14,005 nt of DNA, taken from the NCBI GenBank assembly GCA_023387085.1, contig JAEWIL010000011.1:1-14005 (forward strand). Reading direction: 5' to 3'. Below the pieces are notes generated by a model. That model was not told the DNA's origin and did no database searches. It worked only from the letters and a program-made list of their open reading frames with translations. Position numbers and translations under genes: made by a program. Source of the stretch: Pseudomonadota bacterium (GTDB taxonomy: Bacteria > Pseudomonadota > Alphaproteobacteria > Sphingomonadales > Sphingomonadaceae). The first letter of the stretch is position 1. Every line of letters starts with the position of its first letter. Positions 7,182 through 13,734 of the stretch are shown here, piece after piece.

Positions 7182-8093
7182 ATGTATTTCGCGCTGGCGC
7201 TGGTCGTGTTGATGCTGGTGTTCGTCATATGGGCACTGACACCCGTCCGGCAGGGCTATTCCTACACGATCGAACGTTTCGGCCGCTACACGCACACCGC
7301 GCAGCCCGGGCTCAACTTCATCATGCCGATCTTCGACCGCGTCGGTCGCAAGGTGAACATGATGGAACAGGTGCTCGACATTCCGGGCCAGGAAATTATC
7401 ACCAAGGACAATGCGATGGTCGCGGTCGACGGCGTCGTCTTCTTCCAGGTGCTCGACGCCGCAAAGGCCGCCTATGAAGTCAGCGACCTCTATCTCGCGA
7501 TCATGAACCTGACGACGACGAACCTGCGCACCGTGATGGGGTCGATGGACCTCGACGAGACGCTGTCGAAGCGCGACGAGATCAACACGCGTCTGCTTCA
7601 CGTCGTCGACGATGCAACGACACCGTGGGGGGTCAAGATCACTCGTGTCGAGATCAAGGACATCCGCCCGCCCGCCGATATTTCGAACGCGATGGCGCGT
7701 CAGATGAAAGCCGAACGCGAGAAGCGCGCCAACATCCTCGAAGCCGAAGGCATGCGCGCCTCCGAAATCCTGCGCGCCGAGGGTGAAAAGCAGGGCCAGA
7801 TCCTGCAGGCCGAAGGCCGTCGCGAAGCCGCCTTCCGCGACGCCGAAGCCCGTGAGCGCGAGGCCGAGGCCGAGGCGAAGGCAACGCAGATGGTGTCCGA
7901 CGCGATCGCCGGTGGCAACGCGCAGGCAATCAATTACTTCATCGCGCAGAAATATGTCGAGGCGGTGAGCCAGTTCGCGACCAGCCCCAATGCCAAGACG
8001 ATCCTGTTCCCGGTCGAGGCGACCCAGCTGATCGGCACGCTCGGCGGAATCGGCGAGCTCGCCAAGGACGCGCTCGAACGCAAGGGAGGCTGA
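7182..8093 (+). CDS. qmcA: SPFH/stomatin-type membrane scaffold protein QmcA
   Basis: 303 residues, collinear with E. coli QmcA (about 305). An N-terminal membrane helix (1-20) anchors it in the inner membrane. It is followed by the SPFH/band-7 domain, with RQGYSYTIERFGRYTHTAQPG (23-43), FDRVGRKVNMMEQVLDIPGQ (51-70), ITKDNAMVAVDGVVFFQV (73-90), AAYEVSDL and TTPWGVKITRVEIKDIRPP (146-164). Residues 172-240 form a long charged Glu/Ala/Arg coiled coil, MKAEREKRANILEAEGMR onward, which drives oligomerisation into ring-like scaffolds in the family. The C-terminal GNAQAINYFIAQKYVEA is conserved. GAGGGG about 7-10 nt upstream is the ribosome site. The NfeD-type partner gene starts one base after its stop, the usual qmcA-ybbJ pairing. 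The family is linked to membrane microdomain organisation and protein quality control; the precise role here is not shown. Confidence 0.96.
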   Translation: MYFALALVVLMLVFVIWALTPVRQGYSYTIERFGRYTHTAQPGLNFIMPIFDRVGRKVNMMEQVLDIPGQEIITKDNAMVAVDGVVFFQVLDAAKAAYEVSDLYLAIMNLTTTNLRTVMGSMDLDETLSKRDEINTRLLHVVDDATTPWGVKITRVEIKDIRPPADISNAMARQMKAEREKRANILEAEGMRASEILRAEGEKQGQILQAEGRREAAFRDAEAREREAEAEAKATQMVSDAIAGGNAQAINYFIAQKYVEAVSQFATSPNAKTILFPVEATQLIGTLGGIGELAKDALERKGG

Positions 8094-8094
8094 C

Positions 8095-8541
8095 ATGCCC
8101 GATTGGCTGGCCAATATGGAACCGCACTGGATGTGGCTGTCGGTCGGTGTACTGCTCGTCGCCGCCGAGATCGTCGCGCCGGGCTTCTTCCTGATCTGGA
8201 TCGGCGCCGCGGCGATCGTCACCGGCGCACTCGCTTGGGTTCTGCCGCTGAGCGTCCCGTTCCAGCTCGGTATTTTCGCCGTGCTCGCGATCGTTGCGCT
8301 CTATGGCGGACGGCGCTGGCTGAAGGCGAATCCGATCACGACCACCGATCCCCACCTCAACCAGCGCGCGGGGCGCCTTGTCGGCGAAGTGCTGACGGTG
8401 ACGCGCGCAATCGAGGATGGCCGGGGCCGCGCAAAGGTCGGCGACGGCGAATGGCCGGTCCGCGGACCCGACGCGGCGGAAGGCACGAAGGTCCGCGTCG
8501 TCAGCGCCGATGGCGGCGTCCTGGTGGTCGAGGCCGCCTGA
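8095..8541 (+). CDS. ybbJ: NfeD-family short membrane protein, partner of QmcA
   Basis: 148 residues, the short NfeD1b type without the ClpP-like protease domain. Membrane helices cover about 12-30, 32-50 and 55-72. They are followed by a soluble OB-fold (about 92-148) with HLNQRAGRLVGEVLTVTRAI (87-106) and NfeD/YbbJ signatures GRGRAKVGDGEWPV (109-122) and GTKVRVVSADGGVLVVE. It matches E. coli YbbJ along the whole length. The OB domain of this family associates with SPFH proteins, and the neighbouring qmcA fits that. The ATG is one base after the qmcA stop, with AAGGGAGG as a strong ribosome site inside the qmcA 3' end, so translation is likely coupled. The inverted repeat at 8555-8652 follows at once and probably closes the transcript. 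Confidence 0.95.
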   Translation: MPDWLANMEPHWMWLSVGVLLVAAEIVAPGFFLIWIGAAAIVTGALAWVLPLSVPFQLGIFAVLAIVALYGGRRWLKANPITTTDPHLNQRAGRLVGEVLTVTRAIEDGRGRAKVGDGEWPVRGPDAAEGTKVRVVSADGGVLVVEAA

Positions 8542-8554
8542 CACTCGACTACGC

Positions 8555-8652
8555 CGTCATTGCGAGCGAAGCGAAGCAATCTCCAGATATCGATTTTGCG
8601 CAAAGCCGACAGCGGGAGATTGCCGCGTCGCCTTCGGCTCCTCGCAATGACG
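8555..8652. repeat. Long inverted repeat at convergent gene ends (CGTCATTGCGAG family), copy 2
   Basis: Begins CGTCATTGCGAGCGAAGCGA (8555-8574) and ends CTCGCAATGACG (8641-8652). The arms pair through CAATCTCC / GGAGATTG, with an unpaired centre of about 35 nt. It lies 13 nt after the ybbJ stop and 2 nt before the stop of the convergent acetyltransferase gene, the same placement as copy 1 at 4646-4727. Each arm also contains its own ATTGC...GCAAT complement. This looks like a dispersed palindromic element of the REP/ERIC sort; no transposase is present. It may serve as a shared terminator. Confidence 0.9.
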
Positions 8653-8654
8653 AG

Positions 8655-9185
8655 CTAACCGCCCTTCGGCCGCGAATAGATCGCCACCACATGCCCCAGC
8701 GCATCGCTGTCCCCGATGCGCCGGAAGCCCAGCTTTGCCGACACGCGTTCGGACGCGGCATTGCCATGGTCGATGATGCAGCGCACCTCGCTGGCGTCGA
8801 GATGCGCGTCGGCCCAGCCGAGTGCCGCGCTCATCGCCTCGGTCGCATAGCCGGCGCCCCAATGGTCGGCGTCGAACGCCCATCCGGCCTCGGGGCAATC
8901 CTCCAGCTCGGGGATGCCGCGGCAGAAATAGCTGAGGCCGCCCATACCGATGAGCGCATCGTTCGCCTTGTCGGCGAACACCCAATAGCCGAAGCCCATT
9001 ACCGGCCACAGCCCGGCCGAGCTCAGGAATTTGCCCCAGCTCACGTCGGGCGCGCGCGGTTCGCCGCCGATGAAGCGGGTGACGCGCGCATCGGCCCACA
9101 TTGCGATATGGACGTCCTTGTCCGAAAAGCGCGTCGGACGCAGACGGAGCCGGTCGGTCTCGATGGTGGGGGGCGCGGTGAACAT
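8655..9185 (-). CDS. GNAT-family N-acetyltransferase (RimJ/RimL-like)
   Basis: Transfers an acetyl group from acetyl-CoA to an amine; the target is unknown. 176 residues from ATG 9185, the usual size. The start IETDRLRLRP (8-17) is the classic opening of RimJ/RimL-type acetyltransferases. The acetyl-CoA pyrophosphate loop appears as HWGAGYATEAM (108-118), preceded by the beta-strand EAGWAFDAD and followed by the alpha-helix. Motif B is NAASERVSAKLGFRRIG (142-158). The open frame extends to 9425, but the extra 80 codons lie inside the upstream methyltransferase-like gene in another frame. The ribosome site is poor, so expression may depend on reading through from the upstream gene 32 nt away. 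A GNAT gene near rpmA/obgE is common in alphaproteobacteria, but here it is on the opposite strand from obgE. Confidence 0.9.
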   Translation of the reverse strand: MFTAPPTIETDRLRLRPTRFSDKDVHIAMWADARVTRFIGGEPRAPDVSWGKFLSSAGLWPVMGFGYWVFADKANDALIGMGGLSYFCRGIPELEDCPEAGWAFDADHWGAGYATEAMSAALGWADAHLDASEVRCIIDHGNAASERVSAKLGFRRIGDSDALGHVVAIYSRPKGG

Positions 9186-9217
9186 GGCGCCGACATGCCG
9201 CAGCGCGGGGGCGCCGG

Positions 9218-9778
9218 TCAATCGGCGACGAGAAAATGATCGAACAGGTCGTGCAGCACAGCCTTGCCGTCGACCTGCTGCTTCGCGCGCAAGACCGCGA
9301 GGCTGTCGATGCGTGCCAGCACGTCGACATGCTTCAGGACGGGCTGATATTCCGGGCGATGATTGAAGCCATGGAACAACAGCATGCAGTCGGGCTTGCA
9401 GTGGATCAGTGCCTGCAACAGGCACGCGACGCGAAAGCGCCCGTCGATCAGCACCGCGTCGGGGCTGCCCGACAGCGTCCGCCAGACCTTCACATGGTAT
9501 CGCGACCAGTCGCTCGTCCGACTGACGTCGACAGGATAGCCATGGTCGCCGGTCGGCCCGATATCGGCATGGAAGGGCGTGAAATCGACCGACGCGCGCG
9601 CGAGGTTCGTGCCGACCTCGGCCAGCCAGGCGGCGTCGCTGTCGACGCTGACGATCGTCTGCGCCTGCCGCGCCGCGACGAGCGTGCTGTTGCCGCAGCC
9701 GAACTGGAGCAAGGACGCGCGGCCCGCGAGCTGCAACTCGATCTGCATCGTCTCCGCCGCCGATAACGGTGACTGCAT
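9218..9778 (-). CDS. Class I SAM-methyltransferase-like protein, unassigned
   Basis: 186 residues with a Rossmann-type core. The SAM-binding loop is LLQFGCGNSTLVAARQA (23-39), followed by an acidic strand end, TIVSVDSDAAWLAEV (41-55), and the strand DAVLIDGRFRVACLLQAL (107-124) that takes the place of motif III/IV. A later strand is CMLLFHGFN (131-139). This looks like a methyltransferase fold. I see no substrate-recognition module, and the IDGRFR strand resembles that of saccharide- or FkbM-like methyltransferases only loosely. It may not be catalytic. The start at 9778 has a strong AAGGGGGG ribosome site 5-6 nt upstream; a GTG at 9796 overlaps that site and is less likely. The GNAT acetyltransferase gene follows after 32 nt on the same strand, suggesting a two-gene transcript. 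Confidence 0.75.
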   Translation of the reverse strand: MQSPLSAAETMQIELQLAGRASLLQFGCGNSTLVAARQAQTIVSVDSDAAWLAEVGTNLARASVDFTPFHADIGPTGDHGYPVDVSRTSDWSRYHVKVWRTLSGSPDAVLIDGRFRVACLLQALIHCKPDCMLLFHGFNHRPEYQPVLKHVDVLARIDSLAVLRAKQQVDGKAVLHDLFDHFLVAD

Positions 9779-9849
9779 GACGCCCCCCTTCCCCACCGCG
9801 AAAGGGATATGGGAGAGCGACCGCGACGTCCAGCCCGGCGTGCCATGCC

Positions 9850-9907
9850 CCGCAAGGACGGCTCAGGAGGGGAGAGAGAATTCCGTTCCCGATGCCCGCC
9901 CTTGCGG
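9850..9907. terminator. Weak inverted repeat after the metal-dependent hydrolase gene
   Basis: CCGCAAGG (9850-9857) and CCTTGCGG (9900-9907) are exact complements separated by 42 nt. They lie between the hydrolase stop (9918) and the methyltransferase-like start (9778), both on the minus strand. The long loop and lack of a T-run make intrinsic termination doubtful; it is recorded as possible 3' structure. Confidence 0.25.
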
Positions 9908-9917
9908 AACCTAGGGG

Positions 9918-10802
9918 TCAGGCGGCGGCTGCGGCCACAGCCGGCGCCGACGAATGTGCGGGCATCACCGCGTCGGCATAATCGCTTTCATATTTTCCGA
10001 TCAGCGCCCGGTCGTCGTGATTCCACGGATGGAAACCCGGCATGAAATAGGCGAGCCATGGCAGGAAGCTCTTGCGCAAGATGCCCGGCGAGCCGAGCAG
10101 ATACCACCAGATACGCACCGTGACGCGCCAGCCGGTGAGCCCGTCCTGCCTCAGCAGCGCCTTCATGCCCTTGACGCGGCGCGGCCAGAAGCGCGTCGTC
10201 ACGACCAGCATCATCAGCGACTTCGCCTTCCAGCGCCGCCAGCGGCTCCAGTCCTTCGTGGCGTGGAGCCAGGTGTCATAGGCGACACCCTTGTGCTCGA
10301 TCTCCTCGATCGCGTGCCATTTCCACAGGGCACCCCATTCGGGCTCGGCGCCCTCGTACATTTTGGGGTCCTTCAACATCACCGCCGCCATCATCGCGGT
10401 ATAATGTTCGAGCGCGATCGTCGCCATCAGGTTCACGATCGGCGGGCGCGTCTTGATGAGGTCGAGGACGTGGCTCACGTCGGCGTCGAGTTCGGAGAGA
10501 TCATATCCTGCCTCCGCCGCCTTTTTGTTGAAGACGACATGCTCTCGGCTGTGGATCACCTCCTGCTGGGTGAAGGCGCGGATCTCGCGCGCCAGCTTGT
10601 CGGGAACGCCGTCGCGGTGCGCCTTCACCGCCTCGATGAACATCGCCTCGCCGCGCGGGAAGGTCACCGACAGCGCCGTGTGAAAGGCCGACGCGATCGG
10701 GTCGCCGTTCAGCCACCAGCGGCCCTGGCGCTCGTCGCGCCCGAACCGCATGTCGCGCGGCGTTATCCTGAGGTCATTCGGGGTCGGAGAAAGGCTGGAC
10801 AT
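9918..10802 (-). CDS. Predicted metal-dependent hydrolase, ferritin-like (PF10118 type)
   Basis: 294 residues. The protein matches the family annotated as 'predicted metal-dependent hydrolase' by its run of acidic/His pairs on helices: Glu52 (FPRGEAMFIEAV), QQEVIHSREH with Glu81, His84 and His88, LEHYTAMMAA with Glu132-His133, and HAIEEIEHKGVAYD with Glu167 and His170. This arrangement is that of a ferritin-like two-metal four-helix bundle, which suggests an oxygen-activating or hydrolytic di-metal site; the reaction is unknown. The C-terminal half has amphipathic and hydrophobic stretches (SLMMLVVTTRFW, VRIWWYLLGSPG) that may touch the membrane, and a low-complexity Ala tail. GAGGA lies 5 nt before ATG 10802. 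It is divergent from a TetR gene across 74 bp, and the shared promoter makes control by that regulator likely. Confidence 0.85.
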   Translation of the reverse strand: MSSLSPTPNDLRITPRDMRFGRDERQGRWWLNGDPIASAFHTALSVTFPRGEAMFIEAVKAHRDGVPDKLAREIRAFTQQEVIHSREHVVFNKKAAEAGYDLSELDADVSHVLDLIKTRPPIVNLMATIALEHYTAMMAAVMLKDPKMYEGAEPEWGALWKWHAIEEIEHKGVAYDTWLHATKDWSRWRRWKAKSLMMLVVTTRFWPRRVKGMKALLRQDGLTGWRVTVRIWWYLLGSPGILRKSFLPWLAYFMPGFHPWNHDDRALIGKYESDYADAVMPAHSSAPAVAAAAA

Positions 10803-10855
10803 ATGTTCCTCACCGTCGGAAAGGGGTTTCAGGGCGTGGGGACGTCCTATGGGCC

Positions 10856-10886
10856 AAGTGTTAAAGGTTACTTACAGTGGTGTCAA
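10856..10886 (-). promoter_or_regulatory. Promoter of the hydrolase gene with candidate TetR operator
   Basis: Read on the minus strand, TTGACA (10886-10881) is a perfect -35 box, followed after 17 nt by TAACAC (10863-10858) as a fair -10 box. Transcription would begin near 10851, giving a leader of about 49 nt. An 18-bp imperfect palindrome, AAGTAACCTTTAACACTT (10873-10856), sits between and over these boxes; only its outer AAGT/ACTT arms match. The -35 box overlaps the first codons of the divergent tetR gene. The placement is what an autoregulated TetR repressor would use, but binding is inferred. Confidence 0.5.
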
Positions 10887-11467
10887 TAGCAAGGAAGCGG
10901 CTGAGCCCCGAGGAGAGGCGGGCGGCCGCGCTGGAAGCGGCCCGCCAGATCCTGATCGAAAGCGGCCCGCAGGCAGTGACGCTGAAGGCGGTCGCATCGC
11001 GCGTCGACCGCACCCACGCCAACCTGCTCCACCATTTCGGCAGCGCTGCCGGATTGCAGCAGGCGCTGATCGAGAAGATGGCGGCGTTCATCACCACGAC
11101 AATCCGCGAGACGGTGTTCCGGCAGCGCGCGGGCGACCAGAATCCGCGCGAAGTCGTCGATCTGGCGTTCGATGCCTTCGACACCGGCGGCGCAGGGGCG
11201 CTCGCCAGCTGGATGATCCTATCGGGCAACGAGAATGCGCTCGACCCGATCCTGAAGGCGATCCACGACCTCGTCGAGGAACTGCGCGAGGATCACAGCG
11301 AGGACGAAGCGCCGATCGAAGACGAGACGATGCAGCTCGTGCTGATGGCGCTCGGCGACGCGCTGTTCGGCGGCCCGCTGTCGCGCGCGCTCGGCGTCCC
11401 GCGCAGCCGCGCCCGCGAAATCGCGCTCGAATCGATGCTGTCGCACGGGATCGGGCGGCGGGCCTGA
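10877..11467 (+). CDS. TetR/AcrR-family transcriptional regulator
   Basis: 196 residues. The N-terminal DNA-binding domain shows the usual layout: RRAAALEAARQILIESGPQAVTLKAVA with the helix-turn-helix VASRVDRTHANLLHHFGSAAGLQQALI (about 39-65). In this family the recognition helix ends in the HFGS...L element. The rest (70-196) is the all-helical ligand-binding and dimer domain, whose ligand cannot be predicted. It begins at GTG 10877; a second GTG directly follows at 10880. AAAGG at 10864-10867 is a possible ribosome site at 9 nt. It is divergent from the ferritin-like hydrolase and probably represses that gene and itself. An exact 24-bp tandem duplication starts 3 nt after its stop, then obgE follows. 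Confidence 0.9.
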   Translation: MVSIARKRLSPEERRAAALEAARQILIESGPQAVTLKAVASRVDRTHANLLHHFGSAAGLQQALIEKMAAFITTTIRETVFRQRAGDQNPREVVDLAFDAFDTGGAGALASWMILSGNENALDPILKAIHDLVEELREDHSEDEAPIEDETMQLVLMALGDALFGGPLSRALGVPRSRAREIALESMLSHGIGRRA

Positions 11468-11469
11468 CG

Positions 11470-11517
11470 CCCTAATCCCGTTCCGTGGGAATACCCTAAT
11501 CCCGTTCCGTGGGAATA
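11470..11517. repeat. Exact 24-bp tandem duplication between tetR and obgE
   Basis: Two identical 24-bp units (11470-11493 and 11494-11517) abut with no spacer, each beginning CCCTAATCCC and ending GTGGGAATA. Inside each unit, TAATCCC and GGGAATA form a 7-bp inverted repeat with one mismatch around a 7-nt loop (GTTCCGT). The pair lies 2 nt past the tetR stop and 38 nt before the obgE ATG. Possible roles are a double protein-binding site for obgE or a tetR 3' hairpin pair; replication slippage explains the duplication itself. Confidence 0.92.
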
Positions 11518-11555
11518 AAGGTGCATTTTCGGCGTTTCGGCCCTAAAGGCGCCCG

Positions 11556-12596
11556 ATGCATTTTCTCGATCAAGCCAAGATTTTCATCAAGTCCGGAGAC
11601 GGCGGCCCCGGCGCCGTTTCGTTTCGCCGCGAAAAATATATCGAATATGGCGGCCCTGACGGCGGCAACGGCGGCAAGGGCGGCGACGTGATCTTCGAGG
11701 CCGTCGCCGGCCTCAACACGCTGATCGACTTTCGCTATACCCAGCATTTCAAGGCCAAGCGCGGCACCCCCGGCTCGGGGCGCGATCGCACCGGCGCGGG
11801 CGGGCCCGACTTGGTGATCCAGGTGCCGATCGGCACCCAGATCCTCGCCGACGACGAGGAGCGCAGCCTGCTCGCCGACCTCACGAAAGAGGGCGAGCGC
11901 ATTCACTTCCTGCGCGGCGGCGATGGCGGGCGCGGCAATGCCAGCTACAAGACCTCGACCAACCGCGCGCCGCGCCAGCACGGGCCGGGCTGGCCCGGCG
12001 AAGAGATGTGGGTGTGGCTGCGGCTGAAGCTGCTCGCCGACGCGGGCCTCGTCGGTCTGCCCAATGCAGGAAAATCCACTTTCATCAACGCGGTCAGCAA
12101 TGCGCAGGCAAAGGTCGGCGCCTATGCCTTCACCACGCTGCGTCCCCAACTCGGCGTGGTCAGCCACAAGGGCAATGAGTTCGTCGTTGCCGATATCCCG
12201 GGCCTGATCGAGGGCGCCGCCGAGGGCGCCGGCGTCGGCGACCGGTTCCTCGGCCATATCGAGCGCTGCCGCGTGCTGCTCCATCTCGTCGATGCGAATG
12301 ACGCTGATGTCGCGACAAGCTATCGCATCGTGCGCGACGAACTCGAAGCCTATGGCGCCGACCTCGTCGACAAGCCGGTGATCGTCGCGCTCAACAAGAT
12401 CGACACGCTCGACGACGAACTGGTCGCCGCGCTGTCCGCCGAACTCGAAGCCGAAAGCGGCCATCCGGTGATGGCGCTGTCGGGCGCCAGCGGCGCGGGC
12501 ATCGAACCCGTGCTCGACAAGCTGCTCGAGGCGATCGGCCATCCCGAGCCCGGCGAGGACGAATGCGAGGACGCGAGCGACTGGTCGCCAATTTAG
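11556..12596 (+). CDS. obgE: ObgE/CgtA GTPase
   Basis: Essential, slow-turnover GTPase that binds the 50S ribosomal subunit and links ribosome assembly to growth and stringent control; cytosolic. 346 residues. The Gly-rich Obg domain (1-158) is clear: FIKSGDGGPGAVSFRREKY, GGPDGGNGGKGGDV and GGDGGRGNASYKTSTNRAPR. The GTPase domain has G1 GLPNAGKST (167-175), G2 YAFTT (190-194), G3 DIPGLIEGA (213-221), G4 NKID (280-283) and G5 SGAS (309-312). There is a short acidic tail (EPGEDECEDASD) and no OCT domain, as usual for proteobacteria. AAAGGCG is the ribosome site. A MipA/OmpV gene and then proB follow on the same strand; in many alphaproteobacteria obgE is directly before proB. Confidence 0.98.
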   Translation: MHFLDQAKIFIKSGDGGPGAVSFRREKYIEYGGPDGGNGGKGGDVIFEAVAGLNTLIDFRYTQHFKAKRGTPGSGRDRTGAGGPDLVIQVPIGTQILADDEERSLLADLTKEGERIHFLRGGDGGRGNASYKTSTNRAPRQHGPGWPGEEMWVWLRLKLLADAGLVGLPNAGKSTFINAVSNAQAKVGAYAFTTLRPQLGVVSHKGNEFVVADIPGLIEGAAEGAGVGDRFLGHIERCRVLLHLVDANDADVATSYRIVRDELEAYGADLVDKPVIVALNKIDTLDDELVAALSAELEAESGHPVMALSGASGAGIEPVLDKLLEAIGHPEPGEDECEDASDWSPI

Positions 12597-12646
12597 GAAC
12601 GAAAGCCAAGAACAGGGATTTCACCCGGAACAACAAGGAGTTCTGG

Positions 12647-13444
12647 ATGCCCGGCTATCGTCTTTTTACGCGCGCCCTGTTTTCTGCGTCGATCCTCCTT
12701 GCCCCGGCGCTCGCGGCGCAGGCACAGGAAACCGATACACCGAAGCGCACCCGCCTTATCCTCGGCCCGCAATTGTCGCCGTCGTGGCCCGGCGCGGACA
12801 AATTCAGCGTCGGCCCCTATGTCGACCTCTCGCGTTCGCCCGAAGGCGTGCCGTTCGAGTTCGAGGCGCCCGACGAAAGCTTCGGCTCGCCGCTGATCCA
12901 TTCGGGCAAATTCGCGTTCGGCCCCGCCTTCGGGTTCATCGGCAAGCGCACCGCCGCCGATGCCGGCGCCGATCTGCCGAAGGTCGGCCTTTCGATCGAG
13001 GCGGGCGGCTTCGCGCAGGTTTCGTTGACCCCCGCCTTTCGCGTCCGGCTTGAGGGACGCAAGGGGCTCAGCGGTCACAAGGGTTGGGTCGGTGAAGCCA
13101 GCGCCGACTATATCGCGCGCGACGGCGACGACTGGCTCTTTTCGATCGGCCCGCGCGTGACCTTCGGCGACGCCAAATATCAGCGCGCCTATTTCGGCGT
13201 GACGCCGGCCGCGTCCGCCGCCTCGGGATTGACCGCGTACGACCTGGGTGGCGGCATCCAGTCGGTCGGCGTGACCGCGGGCTATCTTCGCCAGCTCGGC
13301 AAGCGCTGGGGGATCGGCGTCTACGGCCGCTACGACCGGCTGGTCGGCGACGCAGCCGATTCGCCGGTGGTCCGCCATTCAGGGTCGCGAAGCCAGCCGT
13401 CGGCGGGGATCGCGCTCAGCTATACGTTCGGCGGGGGCCGCTGA
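12647..13444 (+). CDS. MipA/OmpV-family outer-membrane protein
   Basis: 265 residues from the chosen start. The signal peptide MPGYRLFTRALFSASILLAP...AQA is cleaved near residue 26 (AQA/QE). The mature part alternates as beta-strands: LILGPQLSPSWPGADKFSVG (37-56), KFAFGPAFGFIGKR (88-101), VGLSIEAGGFAQVSL, GVTAGYLRQLGKRWGIGVYG. It ends with the family signature GRYDRLVGDAADSPVVRHSGSRSQ and a final strand GIALSYTF. The family forms small outer-membrane barrels; MipA itself was linked to murein-synthesis complexes, but the role here is unknown. The open frame begins at 12563 inside obgE, but AAGGAG lies 6 nt before ATG 12647 and the signal peptide begins there. It starts 50 nt after obgE and may share its transcript. 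The tail GGGR after the last strand is slightly unusual for a barrel protein. Confidence 0.9.
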   Translation: MPGYRLFTRALFSASILLAPALAAQAQETDTPKRTRLILGPQLSPSWPGADKFSVGPYVDLSRSPEGVPFEFEAPDESFGSPLIHSGKFAFGPAFGFIGKRTAADAGADLPKVGLSIEAGGFAQVSLTPAFRVRLEGRKGLSGHKGWVGEASADYIARDGDDWLFSIGPRVTFGDAKYQRAYFGVTPAASAASGLTAYDLGGGIQSVGVTAGYLRQLGKRWGIGVYGRYDRLVGDAADSPVVRHSGSRSQPSAGIALSYTFGGGR

Positions 13445-13499
13445 TCCGTTTCACCTGCCGGGACGGCCATTTTCGGCCGATTGCGGACCTTCCGATTTT

Positions 13500-13602
13500 C
13501 GTCACCCTGAACTTGTTTCAGGGTCCATGGCCTGCCGTTTCCTTCACCGCGGCGCTAGACGAGAGCTCAGGCCATGGATGCTGAAACAAGTTCAGCATGA
13601 CG
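13500..13602. repeat. Inverted-repeat element made of two covarying hairpins
   Basis: Two 35-bp arms (13500-13534 and 13568-13602) are inverted copies with four mismatches. Each arm also folds on itself: ACCCTGAA-CTTGT-TTCAGGGT at 13504-13524 and ATGCTGAA-ACAAG-TTCAGCAT at 13578-13598, each a perfect 8-bp stem. All four differences between arms fall in these stems and are paired changes (CC with GG versus TG with CA). The intra-arm hairpins are therefore kept while the long stem is weakened. The inner ends share TCCATGGCCTG / CAGGCCATGGA. It is a dispersed element type, with no transposase here. Confidence 0.88.
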
Positions 13603-13734
13603 AGGTTTCAAGGGCAGCTTCCCACCCCAAAGCGGGCACCGGCTTCAAATAGTCCTTTCCTACATTATCCGGCTATGCCAGCCTTCAACCCGCTCTTTGA
13701 TTTGGTGGATAAAAGGGTCGCTGCCCAGCTTCCC

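Noticed and set aside
7113..8222. Upstream extension of the CoA-ester lyase frame to 637 residues
   Set aside because: The added part lies wholly antisense to qmcA and the start of ybbJ and has no family similarity; the lyase family starts at ATG 7112.
8655..10886. Possible defence or toxin-antitoxin island around the methyltransferase, GNAT, hydrolase and TetR genes
   Set aside because: The methyltransferase lacks DNA-methylase motifs, the GNAT is RimJ/RimL-like rather than a TacT-type with an adjacent antitoxin, and there is no nuclease, helicase or integrase. They read as ordinary chromosomal genes.
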